A DNA stretch of 64,000 bases, taken from assembly GCA_024508935.1 (NCBI GenBank), contig JANINW010000014.1, forward strand, positions 81,920 to 145,919. Direction: 5' to 3'. A model generated the notes under the pieces. It saw nothing but the letters and a program-made list of their open reading frames with translations. It was not told the DNA's origin and did not search any database. The position numbers and the translations under genes were made by a program. This document shows positions 50,336-60,600 of the stretch, one piece after another. The stretch comes from Flavipsychrobacter sp. (GTDB taxonomy: Bacteria; Bacteroidota; Bacteroidia; Chitinophagales; Chitinophagaceae). Position 1 is the first letter of the stretch. Every line of letters begins with the position of its first letter.

Positions 50336-51469
50336 TTATTTAGCATAGGAAATGCGGTATATAACATTGGCAAAATCATCAGATACCAAAAGCGATCCGT
50401 CCTGCAATTGTAGTATGTCTACCGGCCGGCCCCAGGCCTTACCATTTTTTAACCAGCCTTCGGCAAATGGCTCATAGCTTATTGCTTTGTTGCCGTCCAG
50501 TTTTACCAGCATTAACCTATAGCCAATCGGTTCGCTGCGGTTCCAGGAGCCGTGTTCGGCAATAATTACCTGGTTTTTGTATGCGACAGGAAACATATCG
50601 CCCGTATAAAACTTCATACCCAGTGCTGCCGTATGCGGTGCCAGTTTTTGTACGGGTGGGGTAAAGTCGGTACAGGGGTGGCGGTCCCCGTATTCAGGGT
50701 CTTTTATATCGCCTGCATGGCAATACGGGTAGCCGAAATGCATGCCGGGTTTAGGTGCGTTGTTCAATTCATCGGGTGGGATATCGTCCCCCAGCATATC
50801 GCGACCGTTTTCTGTAAACCATAATTCTTTTGTTTGCGGGTGCCAGGCGAATCCTACTGTATTCCTTATACCGCTTGCAAATACTTCAAAACTACTGCCA
50901 TCGGCATTCATACGCGTGATAGATGCGTAGCGGTTATCTTTTTCATTATCGTCGCAGATGTTACAGGGGGCACCTACGGGTACATATAATTTGTTATCCG
51001 GTCCGAACGCAATGTATTTCCAGCCATGGTGTTTATCGGAAGGGTAATTGTCGCTTACCAGTACAGGTCGCGGCGGATTGGCCAGCCTGTTCTCAATATC
51101 ATCAAACCGCCATATTTTATCTATTTCGGCTACATATAATGCTCCTTTATGAAAGGCAACGCCATTAGGCATATTTAAGCCTTTAGCTAATATGTACTTT
51201 TTGTCTGCGGTCCCGTCATTATTTTCATCCACCAGGGCATACACCTTATCCCCGCTACGGTTGCCTACAAATACAGTTCCTTTATCTCCCAAGGCCAGCG
51301 ACCTGGCATTGTCAATAGTATCGGCAAACAAACTAATGTGGAAACCCGGCGGTAATTTGATATCATTCAGCCTGGGGTCTGCTGCCTTTTCCAAAGCTTT
51401 ATTCTTGCATGCAGCGGTGGATATCCCAAACAAAAGGCATATCCAAATAATATGGAAGGAAGACCTCAT
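50336..51469 (-). CDS. PQQ-dependent sugar dehydrogenase (sorbosone dehydrogenase-like) lipoprotein
   Basis: IKLPPGFHISLFADTIDNARSLALGDKGTVFVGNRSGDKVYAL; FTENGRDMLGDDIPPDELNNAPKPGMHFGYPYCH. Confidence 0.88.
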   Translation of the reverse strand: MRSSFHIIWICLLFGISTAACKNKALEKAADPRLNDIKLPPGFHISLFADTIDNARSLALGDKGTVFVGNRSGDKVYALVDENNDGTADKKYILAKGLNMPNGVAFHKGALYVAEIDKIWRFDDIENRLANPPRPVLVSDNYPSDKHHGWKYIAFGPDNKLYVPVGAPCNICDDNEKDNRYASITRMNADGSSFEVFASGIRNTVGFAWHPQTKELWFTENGRDMLGDDIPPDELNNAPKPGMHFGYPYCHAGDIKDPEYGDRHPCTDFTPPVQKLAPHTAALGMKFYTGDMFPVAYKNQVIIAEHGSWNRSEPIGYRLMLVKLDGNKAISYEPFAEGWLKNGKAWGRPVDILQLQDGSLLVSDDFANVIYRISYAK

Positions 51470-51650
51470 GACTTATTGTGTTTATTGATGAACTAAATAT
51501 GTAAAAACCATGCCGTATAAGGCATACAGCGTGTTTTCGCTGGAAGTTATTAAAGTTTAGCTGGTTAATTGAGCGTTAACCGGTTGCAAAAATGCAGTTA
51601 ACAGGGGTTTAAAATTTCCCTGTGGTAATATGCCGCCGCATCTTTGTGTC

Positions 51651-51720
51651 ATCAAACGAACAAACAAGAAATAAACAACAAACAATAACAACAAAAAGTA
51701 AACACACAAAACAAACAATC
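51651..51720 (+). promoter_or_regulatory. A/C-rich, G/T-poor 5' leader
   Basis: atcaaacgaacaaacaagaaataaacaacaaacaataacaacaaaaagtaaacacacaaaacaaacaatc directly before ATG; cATcTTTG -7-like element at 51639-51646. Confidence 0.55.
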
Positions 51721-52269
51721 ATGAAAAAAATCATCATCGCAGCAGCATTCGTTTCTTTCGGTTTCGCAGCAAACGCTCAAACTACCACTAACGCTCAACA
51801 GACAGTAAACCTGGCCCTGACAGATGCTATAGAACTGACCTTTACCGGAAGCGGTACTGCTACAGGCGCTTCTGTAACCCTGCCATTCACCACCGTTAAT
51901 GATTATGCAAACGGTGTTACTTCAGCAGCACAGCAACTGAAAGTACGTTCTAATAAAAACTTTACCGTAGCCGTAAAATCAAACGCAGCTAACTTCACTT
52001 ATACCGGTTCTACCACACCTGCCCCTGTAATGCCTGTAGCATCAGTACTGGGTGTAATGGTAAGCGCTAACGGTACCGGCGGTACAATAGCATCACCGTT
52101 CTCTGCCAGCACTTATTCAACCCTGACAGCTACTAACCAGAGCCTGATCACCAACGGTACACGCGGTGGCAACCAGACTTTCTCTGTACAGTACCAGGGT
52201 ACACCGGGTTTTGCATACCCCGCAGGTAACTATGCAGTAGATGTAGTATACACTGCTACTCAACTCTAA
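51721..52269 (+). CDS. secreted beta-rich protein, hypothetical (start refined from 51622)
   Basis: MKKIIIAAAFVSFGFAANAQ signal peptide; T/S/A-rich mature region; own terminator. Confidence 0.85.
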   Translation: MKKIIIAAAFVSFGFAANAQTTTNAQQTVNLALTDAIELTFTGSGTATGASVTLPFTTVNDYANGVTSAAQQLKVRSNKNFTVAVKSNAANFTYTGSTTPAPVMPVASVLGVMVSANGTGGTIASPFSASTYSTLTATNQSLITNGTRGGNQTFSVQYQGTPGFAYPAGNYAVDVVYTATQL

Positions 52270-52293
52270 GAATTATTCAAATATATATATTGT

Positions 52294-52317
52294 AGCCCCG
52301 CAGAAGCGGGGCTTTTT
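52294..52317 (+). terminator. Rho-independent terminator
   Basis: AGCCCCGC-agaa-GCGGGGCT TTTT. Confidence 0.88.
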
Positions 52318-52349
52318 GTATTTATCAGCCCGCATCTTATCTTCATTGC

Positions 52350-53030
52350 ATGGAAAGTTTATTACTGCTGCATGGTGCAATAGGCGCTGGCGACCAGCTA
52401 AAACCACTGGCGGAAAAATTGAGTGATAAATATGAGGTCCATACTTTGGATTTCTCAGGGCACGGTGGCAGGGCTATTGTGGCTAATTATACCATAACCG
52501 GGTTTTGCGAGGATGTAATTGCTTACATGGATGAAAAACGCCTAACCGATATTTCTGTTTTCGGCTATAGTATGGGCGGGTATGTGGCCATGTACCTGGC
52601 AAAACACCACCCGAACCGCATAAAGAAGATAGTGACCCTGGCAACCAAATTTCACTGGGATAAGGACACTGCTGAAAAAGAAGTAAAAATGCTGGATGCG
52701 GACAAAATAATGGCCAAACTGCCCGCATTTGCAGAAACACTGGAGAAAAGACATAGCCCCCAGGATTGGAAGGCGGTGCTCGGCGCTACGGTAGCTATGA
52801 TGTTGGAAATGGGTAATGATAACCCGTTGAAACCGGAAGATTACAGCCATATATATACGCCATCATTATTATTGCTGGGAGACAGGGATAAAATGATAAC
52901 CCTGGAAGAAACCCTGGCTGTTTACCGGGCTTTACCCAATGCCGAAATGGGTATGCTACCAGCTACGCATCACCCTATAGAGCAGGCTAATCTCCGGCTG
53001 CTAGCAGAAATGATCAGGTACTTTATCTGA
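52350..53030 (+). CDS. alpha/beta hydrolase
   Basis: LLLHGAIGAGDQ; VFGYSMGGYVAMYLA (GXSXG); THHPIEQ. Confidence 0.9.
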   Translation: MESLLLLHGAIGAGDQLKPLAEKLSDKYEVHTLDFSGHGGRAIVANYTITGFCEDVIAYMDEKRLTDISVFGYSMGGYVAMYLAKHHPNRIKKIVTLATKFHWDKDTAEKEVKMLDADKIMAKLPAFAETLEKRHSPQDWKAVLGATVAMMLEMGNDNPLKPEDYSHIYTPSLLLLGDRDKMITLEETLAVYRALPNAEMGMLPATHHPIEQANLRLLAEMIRYFI

Positions 53031-53158
53031 TAGCTGTTATAGCTAAGTTGTTATTGGTATTATAAAAGATTGCAGGGGAAGCAATTATCTTCCCGGGCCG
53101 TTATAAGGTGTTCAGTCTTTTCTATTACCTTTGGCAGCAACATATTTTTGCCTCGTTC

Positions 53159-54154
53159 ATGAAGAAAAACATTGCTTTACTGGCCGGTGGATATTCCGGG
53201 GAGTACGTTATATCGATACAAACAGCCAAAACTATAGAACAAAATATAGATGGTGATTTGTATAATACGTATAAGATACTTGTAACACGCGATGGCTGGT
53301 GGCATGAAACAGCAAAGGGACAAAAAATAGCGGTTGATAAAAATGATTTTTCCCTAACGATAAACGGGCAGAAAATAAACTTCGATGCGGTATTTATAGC
53401 CATACATGGTACACCGGGGGAAGATGGACGTATACAGGGCTACTTAGATATGATACAGGTGCCTTATACAACCTGTAATGCTATCGTATCTGCACTTACA
53501 TTCAATAAGAGCTATTGTAATAAGGTGGTAAAGGCCTTCAATGTGGTTAATATCTCTAATTCTGTACACCTGATAAAAGGAGAGCCTTATTCAGTGGGTA
53601 CCATATTGGAGCAATTACAATTGCCAATGTTTGTTAAACCCAATGAAAGTGGCTCGAGCCTTGGGGTAAGTAAAGTGAAATCGGTAGAAGAATTGCTGCC
53701 GGCTATAGAAAAAGCTTTTAAGGAAGATAACCAGGTACTGATAGAAGAATTTATTGAAGGCAGGGAACTGACGATAGGGGTGTATAAAGTAAACGGATAC
53801 CTGCACACACTCCCTCCAACCGAGATAGTGAGCAAAAACGAGTTTTTTGACTACGAAGCTAAATATACCCCCGGTGTTACCAGCGAGATAACACCGGCCC
53901 CTATACCGGAAGCCATACGCGAGCAATTGGAAACAAAAGCGGCACAACTGTACCGCCAGCTCAACTGTCGTGGGGTAGTGCGGATGGATTTTATATTGCA
54001 GACAGGTACCAATAAACTGTTTTTCCTGGAAGTGAATACCATGCCGGGGCAGAGTGAGAACAGCATTGTTCCGCAACAAGTCAGGGCATCTGGTTTATCA
54101 TTAAAAGAATTTTACGGTGCGCTGATAGAGGATTGCCTGAATAATGCAGGATAG
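53159..54154 (+). CDS. ddl: D-alanine--D-alanine ligase (start refined from 53108)
   Basis: NIALLAGGYSGEYVISIQTAKTI; KPNESGSSLGVSKVK; FLEVNTMPGQSENSIVPQQ. Confidence 0.93.
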   Translation: MKKNIALLAGGYSGEYVISIQTAKTIEQNIDGDLYNTYKILVTRDGWWHETAKGQKIAVDKNDFSLTINGQKINFDAVFIAIHGTPGEDGRIQGYLDMIQVPYTTCNAIVSALTFNKSYCNKVVKAFNVVNISNSVHLIKGEPYSVGTILEQLQLPMFVKPNESGSSLGVSKVKSVEELLPAIEKAFKEDNQVLIEEFIEGRELTIGVYKVNGYLHTLPPTEIVSKNEFFDYEAKYTPGVTSEITPAPIPEAIREQLETKAAQLYRQLNCRGVVRMDFILQTGTNKLFFLEVNTMPGQSENSIVPQQVRASGLSLKEFYGALIEDCLNNAG

Positions 54155-54175
54155 TTCGTACATTTTGATTAAGAT

Positions 54176-55048
54176 ATGATTGCTATAAGAGAAGATCTGA
54201 AAAAGTCATTTTGGTTCAACCTGTTGCTGGTGGTATTGCTGGCTGCAGGGTTTTATATTTTGTTTTTTACCAGCCTCAGCTGGATCACCCGTCATGGTAA
54301 AGAGGTAAAAGTGCCTGATATTACTGCACAGGATGTGAAATTAGCTGTTGGGAAACTGGAACAAATGGGCTTTGAAGTAGATATTGACTCTGCCTACGAG
54401 CCCAAGCAAAAAGCATACGTGGTACTATCACAAATACCCGAAAAAGGTGCAGTGGTGAAGAACGGCCGTACTATATTCCTTACCGTAAATAAAGCACAGC
54501 CTCCGCTTACTCCTATGCCTAACCTGCTGAACTTGTCTTTTAGGAGTGCCGAGATGATCCTGAAAAGCAATAAGATGATATTGGGTGATACTACTTATCG
54601 TCCTGATATAGCGAAAGGTGCCATTCTGGAACAATTATATAAAGGACAGCCTATAAGACCAGGCCAGATGATACCGCAGGGCAGTCGTATAGACCTTGTT
54701 ATAGGCGATGGCTTAGGTAATACTCAATTTAATGTGCCGGATGTAATTGGAATGAGCTATGTAGAAGGTGTTGCCATGCTGAATGGTAATGGCCTGATTT
54801 TTACCGCTATTTGGGAAGGGCAGATCAGTGACTCGGCTACGGCGATCATATATAACCAGACGCCTAAAAGTATAAATGAAATAGGTACACCAAACCGCAT
54901 TAAAGAAGGGGATATTGTAGATATCCGTATCAAACAAAACCCGACACCGGAAGAAATAGAAGGCAATAGAAATGCACACAGCGGAGTTAATAATGATGGC
55001 AATGGTAACACCGATAACAGCAATAAAGGAAACGACGATTACCAGTGA
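54176..55048 (+). CDS. PASTA domain-containing membrane protein
   Basis: One TM segment; PDITAQDVKLAVGKLEQMGFEVDIDSAYEPKQKAYVVLSQIPEKGAVVKNGRTIFLTV and further PASTA repeats. Confidence 0.9.
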   Translation: MIAIREDLKKSFWFNLLLVVLLAAGFYILFFTSLSWITRHGKEVKVPDITAQDVKLAVGKLEQMGFEVDIDSAYEPKQKAYVVLSQIPEKGAVVKNGRTIFLTVNKAQPPLTPMPNLLNLSFRSAEMILKSNKMILGDTTYRPDIAKGAILEQLYKGQPIRPGQMIPQGSRIDLVIGDGLGNTQFNVPDVIGMSYVEGVAMLNGNGLIFTAIWEGQISDSATAIIYNQTPKSINEIGTPNRIKEGDIVDIRIKQNPTPEEIEGNRNAHSGVNNDGNGNTDNSNKGNDDYQ

Positions 55049-56898
55049 TTGTAAATAAAAAAATATACGGCCTGTTTATACTGCTGTGCGCAGCCCTGTG
55101 GGGGTATGCGCAAGAGCAGGTTGCGCCGGTATATTATAACCCAGTTGTAAAAAATAAGAATAAACTGTTTCCCTCTGCTTCAAAAGCTACGGCCCTGAGC
55201 CTGCCTTTTTTTGAAGATTTCACCACTTATTCTCCAACACCTGATGCTGCAAAGTGGACAGACCGGCAGGTATATATAAACAATACCATGTGCGTAAACC
55301 CCGTAAGCAGGGGAGTGGCCACTTTTGATGGCTTAAGCGCTAACGGGCTGCCTTACAATGTACAGAATGCAAATACTTTGTTGTATGCAGATAGCCTCAC
55401 CTCTCAGCCAATAGACCTGAGTGGCAGAACGGCAGCTGACAATATTTATTTTAGTTTTTTATACCAGCCACAAGGCAATGGGTTTTCTCCTGAAACCCAG
55501 GATTCCCTGGCGCTTTATTTTAAAAAGAACGGCGGGGGTAACCCCTGGATAAGGGTATGGGCCGTTGCTGGCTCTGGTGTACAGCCATTTAAGCATGTTA
55601 TAGTGCCTGTAGATGATACAATATTCCTTTATAATGATTTCCAGTTCCGGTTTGTGAATAAAGCTTCACTAAACACCAATGACGATGTGTGGAATGTAGA
55701 TTACATCCGGCTGGATGCTAACCGTAATTCAGGAGATACAGCTATCAATGACATTGCATATACTGTTGAGCCCACCGGTTTGCTGAATGATTATGTATCT
55801 ATGCCTTATAGCCAGTTCCTGAAAAATGCAGGAGGAGAATTAGCTTCTCAACACCAGGCTGCTATACGTAACAATACGGGTTCTTCCCAGACAGTTACTT
55901 ACGGCTATGTAGCCCGTGAGAAAGCCACGAATACCCCGCAATTCAGCTCGCCAACCAATTCATTGACATTAGCATCCGGCACAGAACAAACGGTCACTTT
56001 CCCTGTGTACAATATTACCTTTCCGCAACCTGCAGGTGTACATGAATGGGTAGGGCTGGAGCAGAAATATTATATACAATCATCTGGCAGCACCGGTAAT
56101 ATTACCAATGATACCATTGTACATGAGCAGGTATTTCATAATAACCTTTCTTATGATGACGGCACTGCTGAAAAGAGCTATTACCTGAACCTGTTTTCTA
56201 CTTTACCAGGCAAGCTAGCTATTGAGCATCATCTCAATCATGTGGATACCTTAAAAGGGATAGCTATCTATTTTGGCAGACAAGTACCGCTAGGCTATCA
56301 GAAATATTTTTCGGTATTTGTGTACAGCGATCTTGGAATAAACGGAGGTTCAGAGCAGGTGATCTATCACCAGGACTTATTGAGCCCGGGGTACCTGGAT
56401 GTCAACAATTTTTGGGTATATAAATTTGACGATCCGGTTGTGTTGCCTGCAGGTACATTTTACATAGGTACTACCCAGCCGGCACTTAGCAACAGTGATA
56501 GCCTGTATATAGGCCTGGATGTGAACAGGGTAGGTGGTAACCATGCATATTTTAACGTGCTGGGCTATTGGCAATCTTCTACTGTATCAGGAGCTCTGAT
56601 GATGCGCCCGATATTCGGACCGATAATTTCTACTCATGTAGGTGATGTGCCGGTGGCTGTAAAAGGGGCAACGTGGTCTCTTAGCCCCGACCCGGTAAAC
56701 GACAATGTGCAATTTCACTTTGTGGCTGATAAACCGGCAACATACGAAGTCTTTGATATGCAAGGGCGGTGCGTAGCAAAAGGAAAGACAGCTTCTGAGG
56801 AATCTGTAGATCTGTCCCGTCTTACTGCGGGTATCTATTATGCCAGGTTAACTATCAATGACATAATCTGTACACCACAAAAAATAATTAAACTGTAA
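55045..56898 (+). CDS. secreted protein with T9SS type A C-terminal sorting domain (GTG start overlapping upstream TGA)
   Basis: Signal peptide LFILLCAALWGYAQ; C-terminal WSLSPDPVNDNVQFHF...YEVFDMQGRCVAKG...LTAGIYYARLTINDIICTPQKIIKL. Confidence 0.88.
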   Translation: MIVNKKIYGLFILLCAALWGYAQEQVAPVYYNPVVKNKNKLFPSASKATALSLPFFEDFTTYSPTPDAAKWTDRQVYINNTMCVNPVSRGVATFDGLSANGLPYNVQNANTLLYADSLTSQPIDLSGRTAADNIYFSFLYQPQGNGFSPETQDSLALYFKKNGGGNPWIRVWAVAGSGVQPFKHVIVPVDDTIFLYNDFQFRFVNKASLNTNDDVWNVDYIRLDANRNSGDTAINDIAYTVEPTGLLNDYVSMPYSQFLKNAGGELASQHQAAIRNNTGSSQTVTYGYVAREKATNTPQFSSPTNSLTLASGTEQTVTFPVYNITFPQPAGVHEWVGLEQKYYIQSSGSTGNITNDTIVHEQVFHNNLSYDDGTAEKSYYLNLFSTLPGKLAIEHHLNHVDTLKGIAIYFGRQVPLGYQKYFSVFVYSDLGINGGSEQVIYHQDLLSPGYLDVNNFWVYKFDDPVVLPAGTFYIGTTQPALSNSDSLYIGLDVNRVGGNHAYFNVLGYWQSSTVSGALMMRPIFGPIISTHVGDVPVAVKGATWSLSPDPVNDNVQFHFVADKPATYEVFDMQGRCVAKGKTASEESVDLSRLTAGIYYARLTINDIICTPQKIIKL

Positions 56899-56901
56899 AT
56901 A

Positions 56902-57231
56902 ATGCAAAATATTACTGTTGAAGAATTACAACAACGCTCGGCCTCCGGAGAGAAACTAAATGTGATAGATGTTCGTGAACCTGCTGAGTATACTGAATAC
57001 AATATTGGCGCCAAGCTCATTCCGCTTGGCAATATTATGAATATGCAGGTAGATGAACTGGAAGACCTGAAGCATGAAGAATTGATAGTGCATTGCAAAT
57101 CGGGTGCACGCAGTATGCAGGCTGGTATGATGCTGGAACAAATGGGTTTTACCAACGTTAAGAATGTGGTAGGTGGAGCACTGGCCTGGAAAGAAAAATT
57201 TGGTGACGAAAAACTGCAAGGAACAGTTTAA
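56902..57231 (+). CDS. rhodanese-like domain protein
   Basis: LNVIDVREPAEYTEYNIGAKLIPLGNI; IVHCKSGARSMQAGMMLEQMGFTNVKNVVGGALAWKE. Confidence 0.93.
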   Translation: MQNITVEELQQRSASGEKLNVIDVREPAEYTEYNIGAKLIPLGNIMNMQVDELEDLKHEELIVHCKSGARSMQAGMMLEQMGFTNVKNVVGGALAWKEKFGDEKLQGTV

Positions 57232-57803
57232 TGCATGAGATAGAGCCATATTACAATTGGCGGCACTTATATACTGCTGAAGAAGATGAGAATTCTCCTT
57301 TTTATGGCAGGGAATATAGCGAGTTTGAATTTTCTAATACTGTTTACAATTACTACATACATCCGCAATGGGATGAGTTTGGCTCACGTACATTGTACAT
57401 GAAATTGCTGTACGTAGACTATGATTATAATTACGCGATCATAGAACTGCTGGGAGAATGGAATGATGCTGTGGAAAATGATATCATGCAGCTAAAGCGT
57501 GGTATTATTGATCTTATGGTGGCCAAGGGCATTTACAAATACATTCTCATCACTGAAAATGTCCTTAATTTTCATAGTAGCGACCAAGACTATTACGAGG
57601 AATGGTATGAAGATATTAAAGACGAAGGCGGGTGGATCGTATCTATAAATATGCCCCAGCAGACCCAATATGATTTTCAGCGTTCGCATATAGACAGGTA
57701 TATAAAATTATTCGATATAGAGCAGTGGCGCACCTTTCAGCCCCAGCATTTCTTTCAAATGGTAGATAATAAGATGCTGCGCCTTGATAGTCAAGGCGAA
57801 TAG
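57231..57803 (+). CDS. conserved-looking hypothetical protein, W/Y-rich (190 aa)
   Basis: ORF start overlaps the rhodanese stop; no recognised domain. Confidence 0.75.
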   Translation: MHEIEPYYNWRHLYTAEEDENSPFYGREYSEFEFSNTVYNYYIHPQWDEFGSRTLYMKLLYVDYDYNYAIIELLGEWNDAVENDIMQLKRGIIDLMVAKGIYKYILITENVLNFHSSDQDYYEEWYEDIKDEGGWIVSINMPQQTQYDFQRSHIDRYIKLFDIEQWRTFQPQHFFQMVDNKMLRLDSQGE

Positions 57804-57816
57804 TTTACAATGCTGC

Positions 57817-57847
57817 TTGTACCTTTAGTTATAGAGAATTATCTTTG
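57817..57847 (+). promoter_or_regulatory. candidate sdhCAB promoter
   Basis: TTG (57817-57819), 20-nt spacer, TAtcTTTG (57840-57847). Confidence 0.65.
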
Positions 57848-57891
57848 TGGCACTTTTTACAAAACGATTACAAATAACATAGCCGGATATT

Positions 57892-58560
57892 ATGTCTTGG
57901 AAAAATTATTTCAGCACCTCGATCGGTAAGAAAATTCAAATGTCGCTTACGGGGTTGTTTCTCATTTTGTTCCTCATAGTCCACTGTTACATTAATGCCC
58001 AGATATTCTGGAACGATGGTGGAGAAAAATTTAAAGAGGCCGCGCATTTCATGGGTACCAATTTTGTTATCCGCACTATTGAAATCGGCCTTTTTGCATT
58101 TTTAATACTTCACATGGTACAGGGCCTGCTATTATGGTCGAGGAACAGGGCGCGTCGTAATACACGTTATGCAGTATCTGCCGGTAATGCTACCAGCAAA
58201 TGGTATAGCCGTTCTATGGCATTGCTGGGTACGCTCATCCTGCTTTTCCTGGTGGTACACCTTAATGCATTCTGGGGCCCTAACCGTTTATCTCAAACCA
58301 CGGGACATGGGGAACTGGACCTGTACGTAATGATGCGTGATGAATTCCAGAGCGTAGGGTTTGTTGCCATTTATGTATTTGGATGCATTTCGCTGGCATG
58401 GCACCTGGTACACGGGTTTTACAGCTCTTTTCAAACGCTGGGCCTTACTACCAATAAATACAAAACCATCATTCACGGTGTGGGTATAGGCTTTTCTATC
58501 ATAGTGCCTTTGATATTTGCACTGATGCCTATTGCATTCTTTATGGGTTGGATATCTTAA
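57892..58560 (+). CDS. sdhC: succinate dehydrogenase/fumarate reductase cytochrome b subunit
   Basis: SIGKKIQMSLTGLFLILFLIVHCYINAQIF; adjacent to sdhA/sdhB. Confidence 0.95.
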   Translation: MSWKNYFSTSIGKKIQMSLTGLFLILFLIVHCYINAQIFWNDGGEKFKEAAHFMGTNFVIRTIEIGLFAFLILHMVQGLLLWSRNRARRNTRYAVSAGNATSKWYSRSMALLGTLILLFLVVHLNAFWGPNRLSQTTGHGELDLYVMMRDEFQSVGFVAIYVFGCISLAWHLVHGFYSSFQTLGLTTNKYKTIIHGVGIGFSIIVPLIFALMPIAFFMGWIS

Positions 58561-58597
58561 TAAAATTAAGTCTACAAAATAATCTCATCGGTTATAT

Positions 58598-60574
58598 ATG
58601 GCACTGAATTCAAAAATACCTGCAGGAGAACTGGAAGCTAAGTGGGAGAAATATAAATCTACTTGTAAACTGGTAAACCCTGCCAACAAGCGCCAGCTTG
58701 AAGTGATCATAATAGGTACCGGTCTTGCCGGTGCATCTGCTGCCGCTTCATTGGGTGAACTGGGTTATAAAGTAAAAACATTTTGTTTCCAGGATAGTCC
58801 GCGCCGAGCACACTCTATTGCAGCACAGGGCGGTATCAATGCGGCAAAGAATTATCAGAATGACGGTGACAGTACTTTCCGTCTTTTTTATGATACAGTA
58901 AAAGGGGGTGACTACCGTGCCCGCGAAGCGAACGTTTATCGTTTGGCCAGCGTTAGCGCAAACATCATAGACCAATGTGTAGCGCAGGGTGTACCTTTTG
59001 CCCGCGAATATGGTGGTTTGCTCAGCAACCGCTCATTTGGCGGTACACAGGTACAACGTACATTTTATGCTGCCGGCCAAACAGGACAGCAGCTGCTGAT
59101 AGGCGCTTACCAGGCGTTGGAAAGGCAGGTGGCCCTGGGTAATGTTACCCAATACAGCCGTCATGAAATGCTGGATGTGGTAACTATAGATGGTAAAGCA
59201 CGTGGTGTAATAGTGCGTAACCTGGTTACAGGTGAATTGGAGCGCCATTTTGGCCATGCCGTTTTGATATGCAGTGGTGGTTATGGTAACGTTTTCTACC
59301 TGTCTACAAATGCAATGGGCAGCAACGTAACAGCTGCATGGAAAGCCCATAAAAAAGGTGCTTATTTCGGTAACCCTTGCTTTACACAGATACATCCTAC
59401 CTGTATACCGGTAAGCGGCGACCACCAATCTAAGCTAACCCTGATGTCTGAATCATTACGTAATGATGGACGTATATGGGTACCGAAAAAACAAGGAGAT
59501 ACACGCAAACCGAACGATATACCGGAAGAAGAACGCGATTACTACCTGGAAAGAAGGTATCCTGCCTTCGGTAACCTGGTGCCGCGTGACGTAGCCAGCC
59601 GTGCAGCTAAAGAGCGTTGCGATGCCGGTTATGGTGTTGGCGCTTCCAAACAAGCTGTATACCTTGATTATGCTTCTGCTATCCAGCGTTATGGTAAAAT
59701 AGAAGCCAACAAGCAAGGGCTTACAAATGCAGATGCCGCTACCATTACCCAATTAGGTAAGGATGTGGTAAAAGAGAAGTATGGTAACCTGTTTGAGATG
59801 TATGAAAAGATCACAGCAGAGAACCCGTACGAAGTACCGATGCGTATTTACCCGGCAGTACACTACACAATGGGTGGCCTGTGGGTAGACTACGAACTGA
59901 AAACAACAGTTGACGGCTTATATGCGCTGGGTGAAGCTAACTTCAGTGACCACGGTGCCAACCGCCTGGGTGCATCTGCATTGATGCAAGGCCTGGCAGA
60001 TGGTTATTTTGTAATACCATACACACTGGGTAACTATCTCGCTGACGATATTCGTACAAAATCAATCCCTACAGATCATCCTGCGTTTGTAGAAGCAGAA
60101 AAGGCCGTACGTGACAGGATAGAAAAGCTCATGAGCATTAAAGGCTCGGAAAGTGTTGAAAGCCTGCACAAGCGCCTGGGTAAGATCATGTGGGATAAAT
60201 GTGGTATGGCGCGTAATGAACAGGGCCTGAAGGAAGCTATAGAAGAGATACGTGCACTGAAAAAAGAATTCTGGAGCAATGTGCGCATACCGGGAGAAAT
60301 AAATGAATTTAACCCTGAGCTGGACAAAGCCAATCGTGTAGCGGACTTTATAGAACTTGGCGAGCTGATGTGTATGGATGCATTGCACCGTAATGAAAGC
60401 TGCGGTGGCCACTTCCGTGAAGAATACCAGACAGAGGAAGGTGAAGCACTGCGCCAGGATGATAAATATATGTATGTAGCTGCATGGGAATACAAAGGAG
60501 ATAGCCAGTTTGAAATGCACAAGGAAGACCTGGTCTACGATATTGTGCACCCGACACAGCGTTCATATAAATAG
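58598..60574 (+). CDS. sdhA: succinate dehydrogenase/fumarate reductase flavoprotein subunit
   Basis: [60 protein letters not shown]. Confidence 0.98.
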   Translation: MALNSKIPAGELEAKWEKYKSTCKLVNPANKRQLEVIIIGTGLAGASAAASLGELGYKVKTFCFQDSPRRAHSIAAQGGINAAKNYQNDGDSTFRLFYDTVKGGDYRAREANVYRLASVSANIIDQCVAQGVPFAREYGGLLSNRSFGGTQVQRTFYAAGQTGQQLLIGAYQALERQVALGNVTQYSRHEMLDVVTIDGKARGVIVRNLVTGELERHFGHAVLICSGGYGNVFYLSTNAMGSNVTAAWKAHKKGAYFGNPCFTQIHPTCIPVSGDHQSKLTLMSESLRNDGRIWVPKKQGDTRKPNDIPEEERDYYLERRYPAFGNLVPRDVASRAAKERCDAGYGVGASKQAVYLDYASAIQRYGKIEANKQGLTNADAATITQLGKDVVKEKYGNLFEMYEKITAENPYEVPMRIYPAVHYTMGGLWVDYELKTTVDGLYALGEANFSDHGANRLGASALMQGLADGYFVIPYTLGNYLADDIRTKSIPTDHPAFVEAEKAVRDRIEKLMSIKGSESVESLHKRLGKIMWDKCGMARNEQGLKEAIEEIRALKKEFWSNVRIPGEINEFNPELDKANRVADFIELGELMCMDALHRNESCGGHFREEYQTEEGEALRQDDKYMYVAAWEYKGDSQFEMHKEDLVYDIVHPTQRSYK

Positions 60575-60600
60575 TAGTTAACTAAGAAAATATTCCGTTA

